Assembly: GCA_024277525.1 (NCBI GenBank)
Contig: JAJRUZ010000019.1
Coordinates: 1 to 64,000 of the forward strand
Reading direction: 5' to 3'
Source: Caldifarciminota bacterium
GTDB lineage: Bacteria > Hydrothermota > Hydrothermia > Hydrothermales > JAJRUZ01
Length of the DNA: 64,000 nucleotides
How positions within the stretch are numbered: position 1 is the stretch's first letter; each line of letters begins with the position of its first letter. Under the pieces are notes generated by a model. The model saw only the letters and a list, made by a program, of their open reading frames with translations, did no database searches and had not been told where the DNA came from. This document shows, piece by piece, positions 27,658 through 36,270 of the stretch. The position numbers were made by a program, and so were the translations under genes.

Positions 27658-27733
27658 ATAATTTAAGTCGCATGAATGCAATTGCTACAAAAACCATAAA
27701 CCCAACAAAGTCAATCTCCGAATGCCGAAAATT

Positions 27734-27764
27734 GTAGGGGTAGTCTCTAACCGTAAATATTTAC
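27734..27764 (+). repeat. Possible diverged GTAG-headed palindromic element
   Basis: GTAGGGGTAGTCTCTAACC: a GTAG head and an imperfect GGTAG/TAACC palindrome, directly followed by the perfect palindrome GTAAATATTTAC (27753-27764). It lies in the 150-nt gap between convergent dprA and the HtrA-like gene, which otherwise holds nothing recognisable. Low-confidence member of the REP-like family. Confidence 0.3.
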
Positions 27765-27810
27765 CGTGACAAAACATACTGCTATATACTTATCACAATA
27801 ATATGATTCA

Positions 27811-28077
27811 TTACTCTATTTTTATATTTTCCGTTTCAAGCCATTTCTTCAACTCTTTGTTGATTAATTCCCTTATGTTATGATAAAACTCTCTTTCTCT
27901 TTTTCCTATCTCAATCTCAATAACCTTTATCTCTCCTTCTCTTTCTATCTCAATATTCACTTTTGTGCCCGGGGGAGTGCTTTTTACTTTCTCTACAAAA
28001 TCAATAATGCCCTCCGGCTTTTCTCCACCGAATTTCAAAATATAATCTCCCTCCCTGAGTCCCCCTTCATCTGCCGG
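27811..28077 (-). CDS. PDZ-domain 3' part of the HtrA-like gene, in frame after TAA
   Basis: Read in the same frame as the upstream HtrA-like part across a TAA at 28078-28080. It completes a PDZ domain: ...GIYIRKVLKN, stop, PADEGGLREGDYILKFGGEKPEG. In intact homologues the stop position is usually Ser or a similar residue (NSPAD..GL). About 88 codons, ending KKWLETENIKIE. If translated alone, the best start is within the PDZ domain (28038), which would give a broken fold. Probably a single-base error or a recent mutation. Confidence 0.7.
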   Translation of the reverse strand, partial: PADEGGLREGDYILKFGGEKPEGIIDFVEKVKSTPPGTKVNIEIEREGEIKVIEIEIGKREREFYHNIRELINKELKKWLETENIKIE

Positions 28078-28821
28078 TTAATTTTTAAGCACTTTTCTTA
28101 TATAAATTCCCTTACCTTCTTTATAATCAATCACTATCCCGAGAAATCCGGGATAAACTTTACCCCGTTCTTTCATCAAATTTACCCTCTTCAGGATACA
28201 AGAATAGGTATAACCTTTTATTTTGTAAGAAATATCATAAAGATAAAAAAAAGGCTCAAAATTTCTGAGTTTCTTATTAAAAAATTGTTCAAAATTTTCA
28301 AAAGCAAATGCTTTCCCCCTCAATATCCCTATGATTTTTCCTTTTGTATCCACAATAGGTGCCCCTGAAAAACCCGGCGGAAATACACCATCAAGATATA
28401 ATTTCCCGCTTTTCTCATCATAAATTGAAAAAAATAAAAAATTCCCTTTACCTTTTAACGAAAAGCAAAGAGCAAGCTGAGGAAATTTTCTTTCAAATTT
28501 CTCAAAATCAGGAACAGGCAGGTCCTCATTTACTTCAATTATTGCAATATGAGTCAATTCATCCCAACCTTTGATTTTCCCTTTAATTTTCTTTTCATTA
28601 TTAATAAGCAATACCTCCTCACCCGTATCAACTTCTGGAAGAATTGTTATAACTACATTTTTTTCAAAAACAAAACCCGTCGAGTAAAATCTGTTAAATT
28701 TAATTTCAAAAATTGAATTGGAAATTTTTTTATATATACTTCTTATCTCTTTTTCTATTTTCTCAAGCTCCTGAGCGGAAATTAAATTGAAAGAAATAAG
28801 CAAAAATAAAAAAATCCTCAT
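28078..28821 (-). CDS. HtrA/DegP-like exported pseudoprotease
   Basis: 247 residues with a signal peptide (RIFLFLLISFNLISA) and a chymotrypsin-like fold of HtrA type. The nucleophile motif survives (PPGFSGAPIVDTKGKIIGI). At the His site, where HtrA has a TNxHVV-type motif, it reads ITILPEV with no His; at the Asp site (TDLAVI) it reads THIAII. Two of three catalytic residues are therefore missing and proteolysis is unlikely. A PDZ domain begins before the TAA. It overlaps the anti-sigma gene by 4 nt, so it may act as a periplasmic sensor for that sigma system (inference). Confidence 0.75.
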   Translation of the reverse strand: MRIFLFLLISFNLISAQELEKIEKEIRSIYKKISNSIFEIKFNRFYSTGFVFEKNVVITILPEVDTGEEVLLINNEKKIKGKIKGWDELTHIAIIEVNEDLPVPDFEKFERKFPQLALCFSLKGKGNFLFFSIYDEKSGKLYLDGVFPPGFSGAPIVDTKGKIIGILRGKAFAFENFEQFFNKKLRNFEPFFYLYDISYKIKGYTYSCILKRVNLMKERGKVYPGFLGIVIDYKEGKGIYIRKVLKN

Positions 28822-29234
28822 GGTACAGTCTGTTCATAAGAAACTTCATAACTCATATCAGTGTAATATATCTTTACAGGAAAAGGACGAACTTTTCTTT
28901 TCAAAACAACTTCTTTTTTCCTCTCTTTTCTTACAACCTCTATTTTTTTAACTCTGTGAATTTCATTAAAAACCAAGGAAAATATAAGCAAAAGAAGCAT
29001 AAAAAGAGAGGCAAATTTTAAAATTTTCTTTCTTTTCTGTCTCCTTCTTAATGTATTTGAATTATACCTGTATTCAAGAGAAGGAGCGAGAATTTTTATT
29101 GTTAAAATATCCTCATAAATTTTTTTGCAGTAATCACATTTCTCCATATGAGCCTCAATCTCTTCCCTTTCAGCCTCACTTAAATATCCGTCAATATAAA
29201 GTGAAATTTTTTTTATAAATTCTTCACAGAACAT
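28818..29234 (-). CDS. Zinc-finger anti-sigma factor
   Basis: 138 residues: an N-terminal zf-HC2/ASD domain with C3, then H29-x3-C33-x2-C36 (EAHMEKCDYCKKIY), a transmembrane helix near 73-92 (FASLFMLLLLIFSLVF) and a short basic periplasmic tail. It should hold the adjacent ECF sigma factor at the membrane. It overlaps the sigma gene by 11 nt and the HtrA-like gene by 4 nt. The gene order sigma > anti-sigma > HtrA-like is typical of envelope stress modules. Confidence 0.88.
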   Translation of the reverse strand: MFCEEFIKKISLYIDGYLSEAEREEIEAHMEKCDYCKKIYEDILTIKILAPSLEYRYNSNTLRRRQKRKKILKFASLFMLLLLIFSLVFNEIHRVKKIEVVRKERKKEVVLKRKVRPFPVKIYYTDMSYEVSYEQTVP

Positions 29235-29706
29235 TTTTCAACCTCTCTCTTAAATGAAGACGAGCCCTTGAAATTCTTGACTTCACTGTACCGAGAGGAA
29301 TCGAAAGTATTCTTGAAATTTCCTCATACGAATATCCCTCTATATCCCTGAGAATAAAAACCTCCCTCAAAGCATCGGGCAATTTCTCTATTTCTTCTTC
29401 AAGTCTTTTTCTTATCAAAAATAACTTTATCGGGTCCTTATTCACATAAAGAGAATGCTTTTCTTCATCAAATTCTACCCTCTTTTCTCTTTTCTTCTTT
29501 CTCAAATAATCAATACTTCTGTTTTTAAGGGCTTTGTATAAAAAACCTTCGGGATTTCTGATTTTATCAATATTATTATAAAATTTTATAAAAGTCTCCT
29601 GAACAATATCCTCTGAGATATCCCGATCTTTCACAATATTTTCAACATACCTTATCCATTTATCTTTCGTCTGTAAATAAAATTTTTCAAAGTCCTCCTT
29701 TTTCAT
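29224..29706 (-). CDS. ECF RNA polymerase sigma factor (RpoE-like)
   Basis: 160 residues with region 2 (VENIVKDRDISEDIVQETFIKFYNNI) and region 4 (LPDALREVFILRDIEGYSYEEISRILSIPLGTVKSRISRARLHLRERL) of an ECF sigma factor. It directs envelope or other stress genes when released from the anti-sigma factor encoded next. Its own promoter has the ECF form TGAAAC-N16-CGTC, which predicts autoregulation. The ATG is 9 nt from that -10 box, with no Shine-Dalgarno. Confidence 0.93.
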   Translation of the reverse strand: MKKEDFEKFYLQTKDKWIRYVENIVKDRDISEDIVQETFIKFYNNIDKIRNPEGFLYKALKNRSIDYLRKKKREKRVEFDEEKHSLYVNKDPIKLFLIRKRLEEEIEKLPDALREVFILRDIEGYSYEEISRILSIPLGTVKSRISRARLHLRERLKNVL

Positions 29707-29715
29707 ATATTAAAT

Positions 29716-29741
29716 GACGAATAAACTTTCAAAAAGTTTCA
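29716..29741 (-). promoter_or_regulatory. ECF-type promoter of the sigma operon
   Basis: On the minus strand TGAAAC (29736-29741), exactly 16 bp, then CGTC (29716-29719). This is the -35/-10 arrangement of ECF promoters such as those of Bacillus SigW/SigM. It is placed 9 nt before the sigma-factor ATG. Confidence 0.65.
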
Positions 29742-30503
29742 ATCTTTTATTTTTATAAAACCCACCCCATCTTTTATTAATTCCGTGTAAAAAATTTTGC
29801 CGTCATAAGGAAACAAATCAACGGGATAAATAAGATTTTCTTTTATTATCTTAATTTTCTTTTCTTTTAAATTAAAAGCAATTATTCTAACGTTTCTTGA
29901 ACTTGTTAAGAAAACAATATCTCCTTTAATAAGAATTCTCCCTCCTGTTTTTATTTCACCGGAAATTAATTCCGTCTTTATTTCACCATTTTTTAAAGAA
30001 AATATTTTTCCGGGAAATGTTGCTGTTAATACATAAAGATTTCCATCTTTGTAAAAAAGGGATACAGGTTTCATTATCTTGTCCGTCAGAACTTCAATTT
30101 TTTTATCTTTTATGGAAATTTTATATATTTTATTGTCTTCTTTATCACATACATAAAAATATTTTCCGTCGGTTGTAATGTCTGTTAAAAATGAAGGTTT
30201 TATTTCAAAATCACCGGGTTTCAGAAACAGCCGTTTTTTTCCTTTTAAGTCAACTTCCCATATTCTGTCCATATCCGCAACATAAAATTTATTTTTAAAG
30301 AATACAAAACCCTGAGGGTCAATGAGACCTTTCAACACCCTTTTATAATCTCTTTTTCCTCGTATAAAATCCTTACAGGAAATTTTCCATATTGAACCGT
30401 CAGGAAGTCCCACTTCTCCTATTTCAGCAATATAAACCGTATCATTTATTACATAAATACTGCTCGGAAGATTTAAAGTAAAAAAAAGTAGAAATTTTAT
30501 CAT
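29739..30503 (-). CDS. Exported NHL/SMP-30-like beta-propeller protein
   Basis: 254 residues, signal-like N-terminus (IKFLLFFTLNLPSSIYV), then repeated propeller blades such as GFVFFKNKFYVADMDRIWEVD, DITTDGKYFYVCDKEDNKIYKIS and VSLFYKDGNLYVLTATFPGKIFSL. The blade pattern matches NHL/SMP-30-like six-bladed propellers; no enzyme motif is clear. It follows the inositol-phosphate enzyme gene by 2 nt, so it is cotranscribed. Function unknown. Confidence 0.7.
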   Translation of the reverse strand: MIKFLLFFTLNLPSSIYVINDTVYIAEIGEVGLPDGSIWKISCKDFIRGKRDYKRVLKGLIDPQGFVFFKNKFYVADMDRIWEVDLKGKKRLFLKPGDFEIKPSFLTDITTDGKYFYVCDKEDNKIYKISIKDKKIEVLTDKIMKPVSLFYKDGNLYVLTATFPGKIFSLKNGEIKTELISGEIKTGGRILIKGDIVFLTSSRNVRIIAFNLKEKKIKIIKENLIYPVDLFPYDGKIFYTELIKDGVGFIKIKD

Positions 30504-30505
30504 CT

Positions 30506-31873
30506 TTAATTATATGTCTCCTTACCGAATTTTTTCCATACAAAATAAGAGGTCAAAATCACCCTTAGATTCGTAATAATTGCAATAATTATAAAAAGTT
30601 CTTTTAACAATCCGAAAATCGAAAAAAGGAATATAATAAATATTCTTTCGTCCCTCTTTCCGATTAAACATTTCATCTGAGGAATTACTTCATATATATC
30701 CCTTTTGTAAGCACCTTTAAATCTTTCGGACACATAGCTCACCATTAATGAACCGAAAATTGCAAGCAAACATATAAAAAGGAAATAATTTTGAGGATTT
30801 AATTTAAGCGTTAAAACGGTCAGAAACAGAAAATCAACAACCCTATCCAATACCGAGTCCATCCATCCTCCAAATCTGCTTCTCCTCATTGAAACCCTTG
30901 CTATCTCACCATCTATTCCGTCAAGCACGGATGAAACCTGATATAAAATCGCCCCCCAGGGGATATTAAAGATACAAATAAAGGATGCCAAAATTCCTGT
31001 TAAAAAGGAAAAAATTGTTGCCTGATTAGGGGTAATTCTATCAACAAGAAATTCACTTATCTTTGTTGAAAGTTTTCTGTTCAAGAATCTTGAAATAAAT
31101 CCGTCTCCTTGTGTCTTAACCGAGTTTTTAATTAAGAATTTTCTTGCTTTTTTCAAATCATAAAAAGTATCAACATCCATCCAGAAATAACCGGAAACCG
31201 GAGTGCATTCGAGATTTGCTCTTTTAACTATTTCACTCATTTTTATTTTGTTCTTTTCATTTTCAAGTTCTTCCGCATATTTAAATATACTACCGTCAAG
31301 AATAAAAAATCCTGTATCAAATCCGTTAAATTCCTCAATGCTTTTACCTATATCAACTATTCTCCCGTCTTCATGATAAACCTTTGTTGCCTCTTTTTTA
31401 TCTATATACTTTCCTTCTTCATCAATTATTAAACCCCTTCCCTGAATTGCCTCATAGAAAAAATCCTCTTCGTAAATATGGTCACCCATAAGTAAGATAA
31501 ATTCCTCATCTTCCTGTATATAATCTTTTAAAATATAAACCGAATAACCGTTCTCCCTTTCGGGAAAAGGATTTATTATAATTTTTGCATTTATATTATT
31601 TTTGTTTAAAAATTCCCTTATCTTTTTTTCGTACTTAGGGTTTGTAACTATTACAAATTCATTAATACCCAATTTTTGCAAATTTTTTATGTTTCTGTAA
31701 AGGATTTCCCTTCCGCCGACTTTAAGGAGTGTTTTCGGAATTTCTTCGGAATAAGGTCTTAATCTTTTGCCGATACCCGCAGCAAGGATCACTGCCTTTG
31801 ATAATCTTTTTTCTTCTTCAATTTCTTCATAAGGAAAAATTTTATATTCAAGTTCATAATTTTTTTCCCTCAT
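30506..31873 (-). CDS. Bifunctional nucleotidyltransferase/CDP-alcohol phosphatidyltransferase (probable IPCT/DIPPS)
   Basis: A 455-residue fusion. The N-terminal sugar-nucleotidyltransferase-like domain has SKAVILAAGIGKRLRPYSE with PKTLL (residues 25-50) and GDHIYEED near 130. The C-terminal membrane domain has the full CDP-alcohol signature D321-G-x2-A-R-x8-G335-x3-D339-x3-D343. This domain order is that of the inositol-1-phosphate cytidylyltransferase/di-myo-inositol-phosphate-phosphate synthase of hyperthermophiles, which makes the compatible solute DIP. A phospholipid head-group enzyme is the alternative. Shine-Dalgarno AAGGAGG present. Confidence 0.78.
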   Translation of the reverse strand: MREKNYELEYKIFPYEEIEEEKRLSKAVILAAGIGKRLRPYSEEIPKTLLKVGGREILYRNIKNLQKLGINEFVIVTNPKYEKKIREFLNKNNINAKIIINPFPERENGYSVYILKDYIQEDEEFILLMGDHIYEEDFFYEAIQGRGLIIDEEGKYIDKKEATKVYHEDGRIVDIGKSIEEFNGFDTGFFILDGSIFKYAEELENEKNKIKMSEIVKRANLECTPVSGYFWMDVDTFYDLKKARKFLIKNSVKTQGDGFISRFLNRKLSTKISEFLVDRITPNQATIFSFLTGILASFICIFNIPWGAILYQVSSVLDGIDGEIARVSMRRSRFGGWMDSVLDRVVDFLFLTVLTLKLNPQNYFLFICLLAIFGSLMVSYVSERFKGAYKRDIYEVIPQMKCLIGKRDERIFIIFLFSIFGLLKELFIIIAIITNLRVILTSYFVWKKFGKETYN

Positions 31874-32065
31874 TTTCTTCCTCCTTTTTAAATTCTTAAA
31901 TCAATCTTTATTCAATTTCTATTTAAGAGCAAAATTTAAATTTCGAAAATAAGAAAATTATATAATAAAATAACATCTTTTTTTGAAAATTTCAAGTTTA
32001 TGGAATATTTTATGATTCTTTAAATTTTTCTTATTAAGGGCAATTTTCTGTTACGATTATTTTCC

Positions 32066-32764
32066 TCAAGGAGACAGAAGAAAATCAAAAACCCTTTTGG
32101 AATAATTTTTAAAATTGGATTCATCGGATAATGAATATTCGATCATTGCCTGGTATATCGGAAATAAGGTTAAAAATCTCAGAACAATGCCCGCACTTAC
32201 TTCTTCCCTCGGACGGGTTATCTCAACAGGACCGTAAAAAACAACCTCTTCAGCCTCTGTAAAATACTCATCAAGAAAATTTATTATCTTCTCGGTTGAA
32301 GTTAAATCAACCTGTTTATCAAGAATTTTAGCATATATAAAAGCATTTTGTATCACAGAAACTACATTTTCCGAAAACTGATGAAAAAGAAAAGCAAATC
32401 TTGATTTCTCATATCTCCCTTTAATTCCCAAATACACCCCGGACTCTTCGGGTGAGTGTATTTCAAATCTCAGATAAATCTTTAAAATATCACTCTCTTT
32501 TTGATAATTTTCATTTTTCCTCGGCTCAATTCCGTAGCCCACAAAATCTGCTTTTTCTTCATGAAGCGACGGAATCACCGAAATCTTGGAATGCCAAAAT
32601 ATATCAACTTCCAAAATTTCTTCCAGTGTATTCAAAATAGGAGTAACTAAATCCTGAATCTTGGGCCTTAACTCTTCATAAAATGCCTTCACTCTATCTT
32701 CTCTTTTAAATATTTCCTCAAGTTTTTCAAGTGGCACATAAGGTTTTAAAATTATTTTGTCCAT
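32066..32764 (-). CDS. Uncharacterised protein downstream of hflX
   Basis: 232 residues, soluble, mixed alpha/beta, no recognised family. Visible features: an acidic N-terminal helical region (LEKLEEIFKREDRVKAFYEEL), a central beta-rich part (DILKIYLRFEIHSPEESGVYLGIKGRYEKSRFAFLFHQF) and a C-terminal helical part. It overlaps hflX by 13 nt, so it belongs to the lon-hflX operon and may relate to ribosome or protein quality control (inference from context only). Confidence 0.65.
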   Translation of the reverse strand: MDKIILKPYVPLEKLEEIFKREDRVKAFYEELRPKIQDLVTPILNTLEEILEVDIFWHSKISVIPSLHEEKADFVGYGIEPRKNENYQKESDILKIYLRFEIHSPEESGVYLGIKGRYEKSRFAFLFHQFSENVVSVIQNAFIYAKILDKQVDLTSTEKIINFLDEYFTEAEEVVFYGPVEITRPREEVSAGIVLRFLTLFPIYQAMIEYSLSDESNFKNYSKRVFDFLLSP

Positions 32765-33861
32765 TTTTTCACCTCAATTTCACTTTTCCATTTTAAAGCA
32801 AACTCACCTATTTTGTCAATAAGTTTGTTCAAATTTTCACCGGTTTTTGCTGAGACAAAAAATGAAGGAAAATATTTATTTTTAAGATAAAACTTTTCCT
32901 CTTCATCCAGAAGTAAATCACTTTTGTTAAAAACATATAAAACTTCTTTTACTCCCAGTAAACCCATTTCATATAAAACTTCATTAACGGATTCTATTTG
33001 CGCCTCTTTACGCGGATTCGAAACATCTACTATGTGAAGCAAAAGATCAGCATCCTCAATTACCTTTAATGTTGATTTAAAGGTATGAATAAGATGCAAA
33101 GGCAAATTTTCAATAAATCCGACCGTATCACTCAGCAATACCTGAATGCCGTTTACAAAAAACCTTTTTGTAAGAGCATCCAGGGTTACGAAAAGGGCAT
33201 CTTCTGTCTTTGCGCCTGCTTTTGTTAAAGCATTCAAAATGGATGTTTTACCTGCATTTGTATATCCTACAAGACAAACTTTAAAAAAGTTTTTTCTTCT
33301 TTTACTCTGTATTTTTCTCTGAGTTTCAATTTTTTTCAATTCTCTTTTTAAATTCTTAATTCTTTCCATAATATTTCTCCTTTTTACTTCCAGAATTTTC
33401 TCACCAGGACCCCTTGTTCCTATACCACCGCCTAATCTTGAAAGCAATTTTCCCATACCCCTTAATTTGGATAACCTGTAAAGAAGTTGAGCTAACTCAA
33501 CCTGAATTTTGGCTTCCTTTGAGGTTGCGTGCTGTGCAAAAATATCCATTATCAACTCGGTTCTGTCAATTACCTTTATATTCAAATATTCTTCCAAATT
33601 TTTTGTATGTCTCGGAAAAAGATCCGTGCCGAAAATCACAAGGTCTGCGTTGTATTCTTCAACTTTTTTCTTAATTTCTTCAAGTTTACCTTCTCCTATC
33701 AAATATTTAGGATTTGCTTCTTCCCTGAACTGAATAACCTCGGAGACAACCGTTGCTCCTGCTGTTTCGGCAAGACTCTCAAGTTCTTGCAATTTGTGTT
33801 CCGCATCCTGCCTTTTCTCTCCGCTTTTGAAAACATAAACAAGAATTGCCTTTTCCTTCAA
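32752..33861 (-). CDS. hflX: GTPase HflX
   Basis: A ribosome-splitting GTPase that acts in stress, especially heat shock. 369 residues with the HflX N-terminal domain (LESLAETAGATVV, NPKYLIGEGKLEEIK), the signature GGGIGTRGPGEKILEVKRRNI near 148, G1 GYTNAGKTSILN near 205, G3 DTVGFIENLP near 250, G4 NKSD and G5 SAKTG. It overlaps lon by 4 nt at its start. Confidence 0.95.
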   Translation of the reverse strand: MKEKAILVYVFKSGEKRQDAEHKLQELESLAETAGATVVSEVIQFREEANPKYLIGEGKLEEIKKKVEEYNADLVIFGTDLFPRHTKNLEEYLNIKVIDRTELIMDIFAQHATSKEAKIQVELAQLLYRLSKLRGMGKLLSRLGGGIGTRGPGEKILEVKRRNIMERIKNLKRELKKIETQRKIQSKRRKNFFKVCLVGYTNAGKTSILNALTKAGAKTEDALFVTLDALTKRFFVNGIQVLLSDTVGFIENLPLHLIHTFKSTLKVIEDADLLLHIVDVSNPRKEAQIESVNEVLYEMGLLGVKEVLYVFNKSDLLLDEEEKFYLKNKYFPSFFVSAKTGENLNKLIDKIGEFALKWKSEIEVKKWTK

Positions 33862-36209
33862 GATTTAAGTGGTGTTAAATGCGAAAAAGTTTCTGTTTTT
33901 ATTTTTTTATGAAAAAGTTCGGGATAAATCAGGTTAATTGCCTCATTTATGTTCTTTACAAAATAAAAATTCAGTCCTTTTTTGAGTTCTTTTCTCAGTT
34001 TTTTAATATCACTTCTTGATTCTTCTGGTAAGATAATTCTTTTTATTCCTCCCCTTTTTGCAGCATTCACCTTTTCTTCAATCCCTCCGATCCTCAGCAC
34101 ATCTCCTGTTAAAGTTATCTCTCCTGTAAAAGCAACATCAGAGGGTAATTCCTTCTTTTTAAGTGCGGATAAAATTGCAAATAAAATGGCAAGCCCGGCT
34201 GAGGGACCATCCTTAGGTATTGCACCTTCAGGGATATGGAGATGTAAATCATATTTTTTATGAAAATCTTTGGGTAAGCCGAGCAATTTTCCCATTGATC
34301 TTAAATAACTTAAAGCAGCATAAACCGACTCTTTGAGTATATCTCCGAGTTGCCCTGTCAAGGTGAGTTCTCCTTTTCCCTCCATTAATAAAACTTCGAT
34401 TTTCATTATCTCTCCCCCGTATTCGGTCCAGGCAAGTCCGTAAGCAACACCCGGTTTTAACTTTTTCTCACTTTCCACCATTGTATAAGGCGGAGGACCC
34501 AGTATCTTATTGAGATTCCTCAGATCAACTTCTGTTTTTTCCTTTTTCTCCACATATTGTTTTACAACATATCTTATAATTCTTGACAATTTTCTTTCTA
34601 ATTCCCTTACCCCTGCCTCCCTTGTGTATCTTCTTATTATTTCAAGAATTGCTCTGTCCGTTATTTTGAAATATTCTGGTTTCAAATTTACTTCTTTTAA
34701 AATTCTTTTAATCAAATGTTTTTTGGCGATCATCAGTTTTTCATCTTCGGAATAGCCCGCAAGGGAGATTATTTCCATCCTGTCCCTTAAAGCAAGCGGG
34801 ATGGAATGCAAATTGTTTGCGGTTGTTATAAAAAGAACCTCCGAAAGGTCAAACTCAACTTCCAGATAATGATCAACAAAGTGTTTATTGACATCAGGGT
34901 CAAGAACCTCCATCAATGCGGCATAAGGGTCCCCCCTGAAATCCATTCCCACTTTATCAATTTCATCAAGGAGAAAAACCGGGTTTTTTGAGCCTGCTTT
35001 TCTTATTCCTTGAATTATCCTTCCGGGTAATGCCCCTACATATGTTCTTCTGTGTCCTCTTATCTCTGCCTCATCTCTTATTCCTCCGAGTGACATCCTT
35101 ACAAATTTCCTGCCGAGCGCCCTTGCTATGGATTTTGCAAGTGAGGTCTTACCCGAACCCGGGGGACCCACAAAACACAAAATCTGCCCCGTTATCTTTC
35201 CCTTTAATTTCAAAACAGATAGATATTCAAGAATTCTTTTCTTGGGTTCAAAAAGACCATGGTGGTCTTCATCAAGTATTCTTTTCGCCTCTTTTAAATC
35301 AAGTCTGTCTTTTGTTCTTTTGTCCCATGGCATTGCTAACAGCCAATCAAGATAGTTTCTTATAACAGATGCTTCCGGAGAAATCGGAGGAGTCATCTCA
35401 AGTTTTCTCAATTCATTTAAAGCATGTTTTTTCACATCTTCCGGCATACCGGATTTTTCTATCTTTTCCCTCAGTCCGAACAATTCATCTCCTTCTTTAT
35501 AACCCAATTCCTTTTGAATTTGTCTCATCTGCTCATGTAAAAAAATCTGTTTCTGTCCTTTCTGCAATTCCTCCCTTGCCCTTTCTTCTATTTTTGCCTT
35601 CAACTTTCTGAACTCTATTTCCTCCAGAATCTTCTTGTTTAATGTCTCCAGATACTTAACCGTATCGTTAATTTCAAGTAAAGATTGTTTTATATCTGCT
35701 TTCATGGGTAAATGCGCACTCACAAAATCCGCAATTTCAAGCGGTCTCTTTCTTGCAAAAAGATGAGCCAAAAGGTCCTCCGGGAAACCGGAAAGATATG
35801 TTGTAAGTGTTCTGAAATTTTCCATTATTATTCTTGAAAGAGCATAGGTCTTTTCATTTTCAACTTCTTCCCTTTCATAAATTTCAAATTCTGCTTCATA
35901 AAAACTGCCGTTAAATTTAACATCCAGAAGACGAACCCTTGAGATTCCTTCAACGATTATCCTGTATGTGCCCTCCGGTGTCTGAAATTCAGTGATCACA
36001 AAACCGACTGTTCCGACTTTATAAAGATGTGTTTTTGATGGCTCAATAATTGAGGGGTCTTTCTGGGTTACAAAAAGAACCTCCTTTTCTCTTGTGGACA
36101 ATGCTTTTTCAAGTGCCTTTTTTGAAAAATCCCTGCCTACAACCAGCGGATAAATTGAATGCGGAAAAAGCACTACTTCTCTTAAAGGTATTAAAGGCAA
36201 TTTTCTCAT
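33858..36209 (-). CDS. lon: ATP-dependent protease Lon (first copy)
   Basis: 783-residue LonA: N-terminal substrate-binding LON domain (PLIPLREVVLFPHSIYPLVVGR), helical region, AAA+ with Walker A GPPGSGKTSLAKSI, Walker B VFLLDEIDKVG, and a C-terminal Ser/Lys protease domain with the catalytic Ser in PKDGPSAGLAI and Lys in the following GGIEEKVNAAKRGG region. It degrades damaged and regulatory proteins in the cytosol. First gene of an operon with hflX. ATG with a leaderless-type promoter and no Shine-Dalgarno. A second Lon is encoded at 55.1 kb. Confidence 0.96.
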   Translation of the reverse strand: MRKLPLIPLREVVLFPHSIYPLVVGRDFSKKALEKALSTREKEVLFVTQKDPSIIEPSKTHLYKVGTVGFVITEFQTPEGTYRIIVEGISRVRLLDVKFNGSFYEAEFEIYEREEVENEKTYALSRIIMENFRTLTTYLSGFPEDLLAHLFARKRPLEIADFVSAHLPMKADIKQSLLEINDTVKYLETLNKKILEEIEFRKLKAKIEERAREELQKGQKQIFLHEQMRQIQKELGYKEGDELFGLREKIEKSGMPEDVKKHALNELRKLEMTPPISPEASVIRNYLDWLLAMPWDKRTKDRLDLKEAKRILDEDHHGLFEPKKRILEYLSVLKLKGKITGQILCFVGPPGSGKTSLAKSIARALGRKFVRMSLGGIRDEAEIRGHRRTYVGALPGRIIQGIRKAGSKNPVFLLDEIDKVGMDFRGDPYAALMEVLDPDVNKHFVDHYLEVEFDLSEVLFITTANNLHSIPLALRDRMEIISLAGYSEDEKLMIAKKHLIKRILKEVNLKPEYFKITDRAILEIIRRYTREAGVRELERKLSRIIRYVVKQYVEKKEKTEVDLRNLNKILGPPPYTMVESEKKLKPGVAYGLAWTEYGGEIMKIEVLLMEGKGELTLTGQLGDILKESVYAALSYLRSMGKLLGLPKDFHKKYDLHLHIPEGAIPKDGPSAGLAILFAILSALKKKELPSDVAFTGEITLTGDVLRIGGIEEKVNAAKRGGIKRIILPEESRSDIKKLRKELKKGLNFYFVKNINEAINLIYPELFHKKIKTETFSHLTPLKS

Positions 36210-36216
36210 ATTTTAA

Positions 36217-36245
36217 ATTTTACCTTTTTAATTTGATTTTTTCAA
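36217..36245 (-). promoter_or_regulatory. Promoter of the first lon, leaderless type
   Basis: On the minus strand TTGAAA (36240-36245), a 17-bp spacer, TAAAAT (36217-36222), then 7 nt to the ATG. It interleaves with the divergent promoter of the membrane cassette. Confidence 0.65.
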
Positions 36246-36262
36246 GTTCGTTTTTTTAAAAT
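36233..36262 (+). promoter_or_regulatory. Promoter of the four-gene membrane cassette, leaderless type
   Basis: TTGATT (36233-36238), an 18-bp spacer, TAAAAT (36257-36262), then 8 nt to the ATG at 36271. No Shine-Dalgarno. It shares a 61-bp divergent region with lon. Confidence 0.6.
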
Positions 36263-36270
36263 AAAGACTT

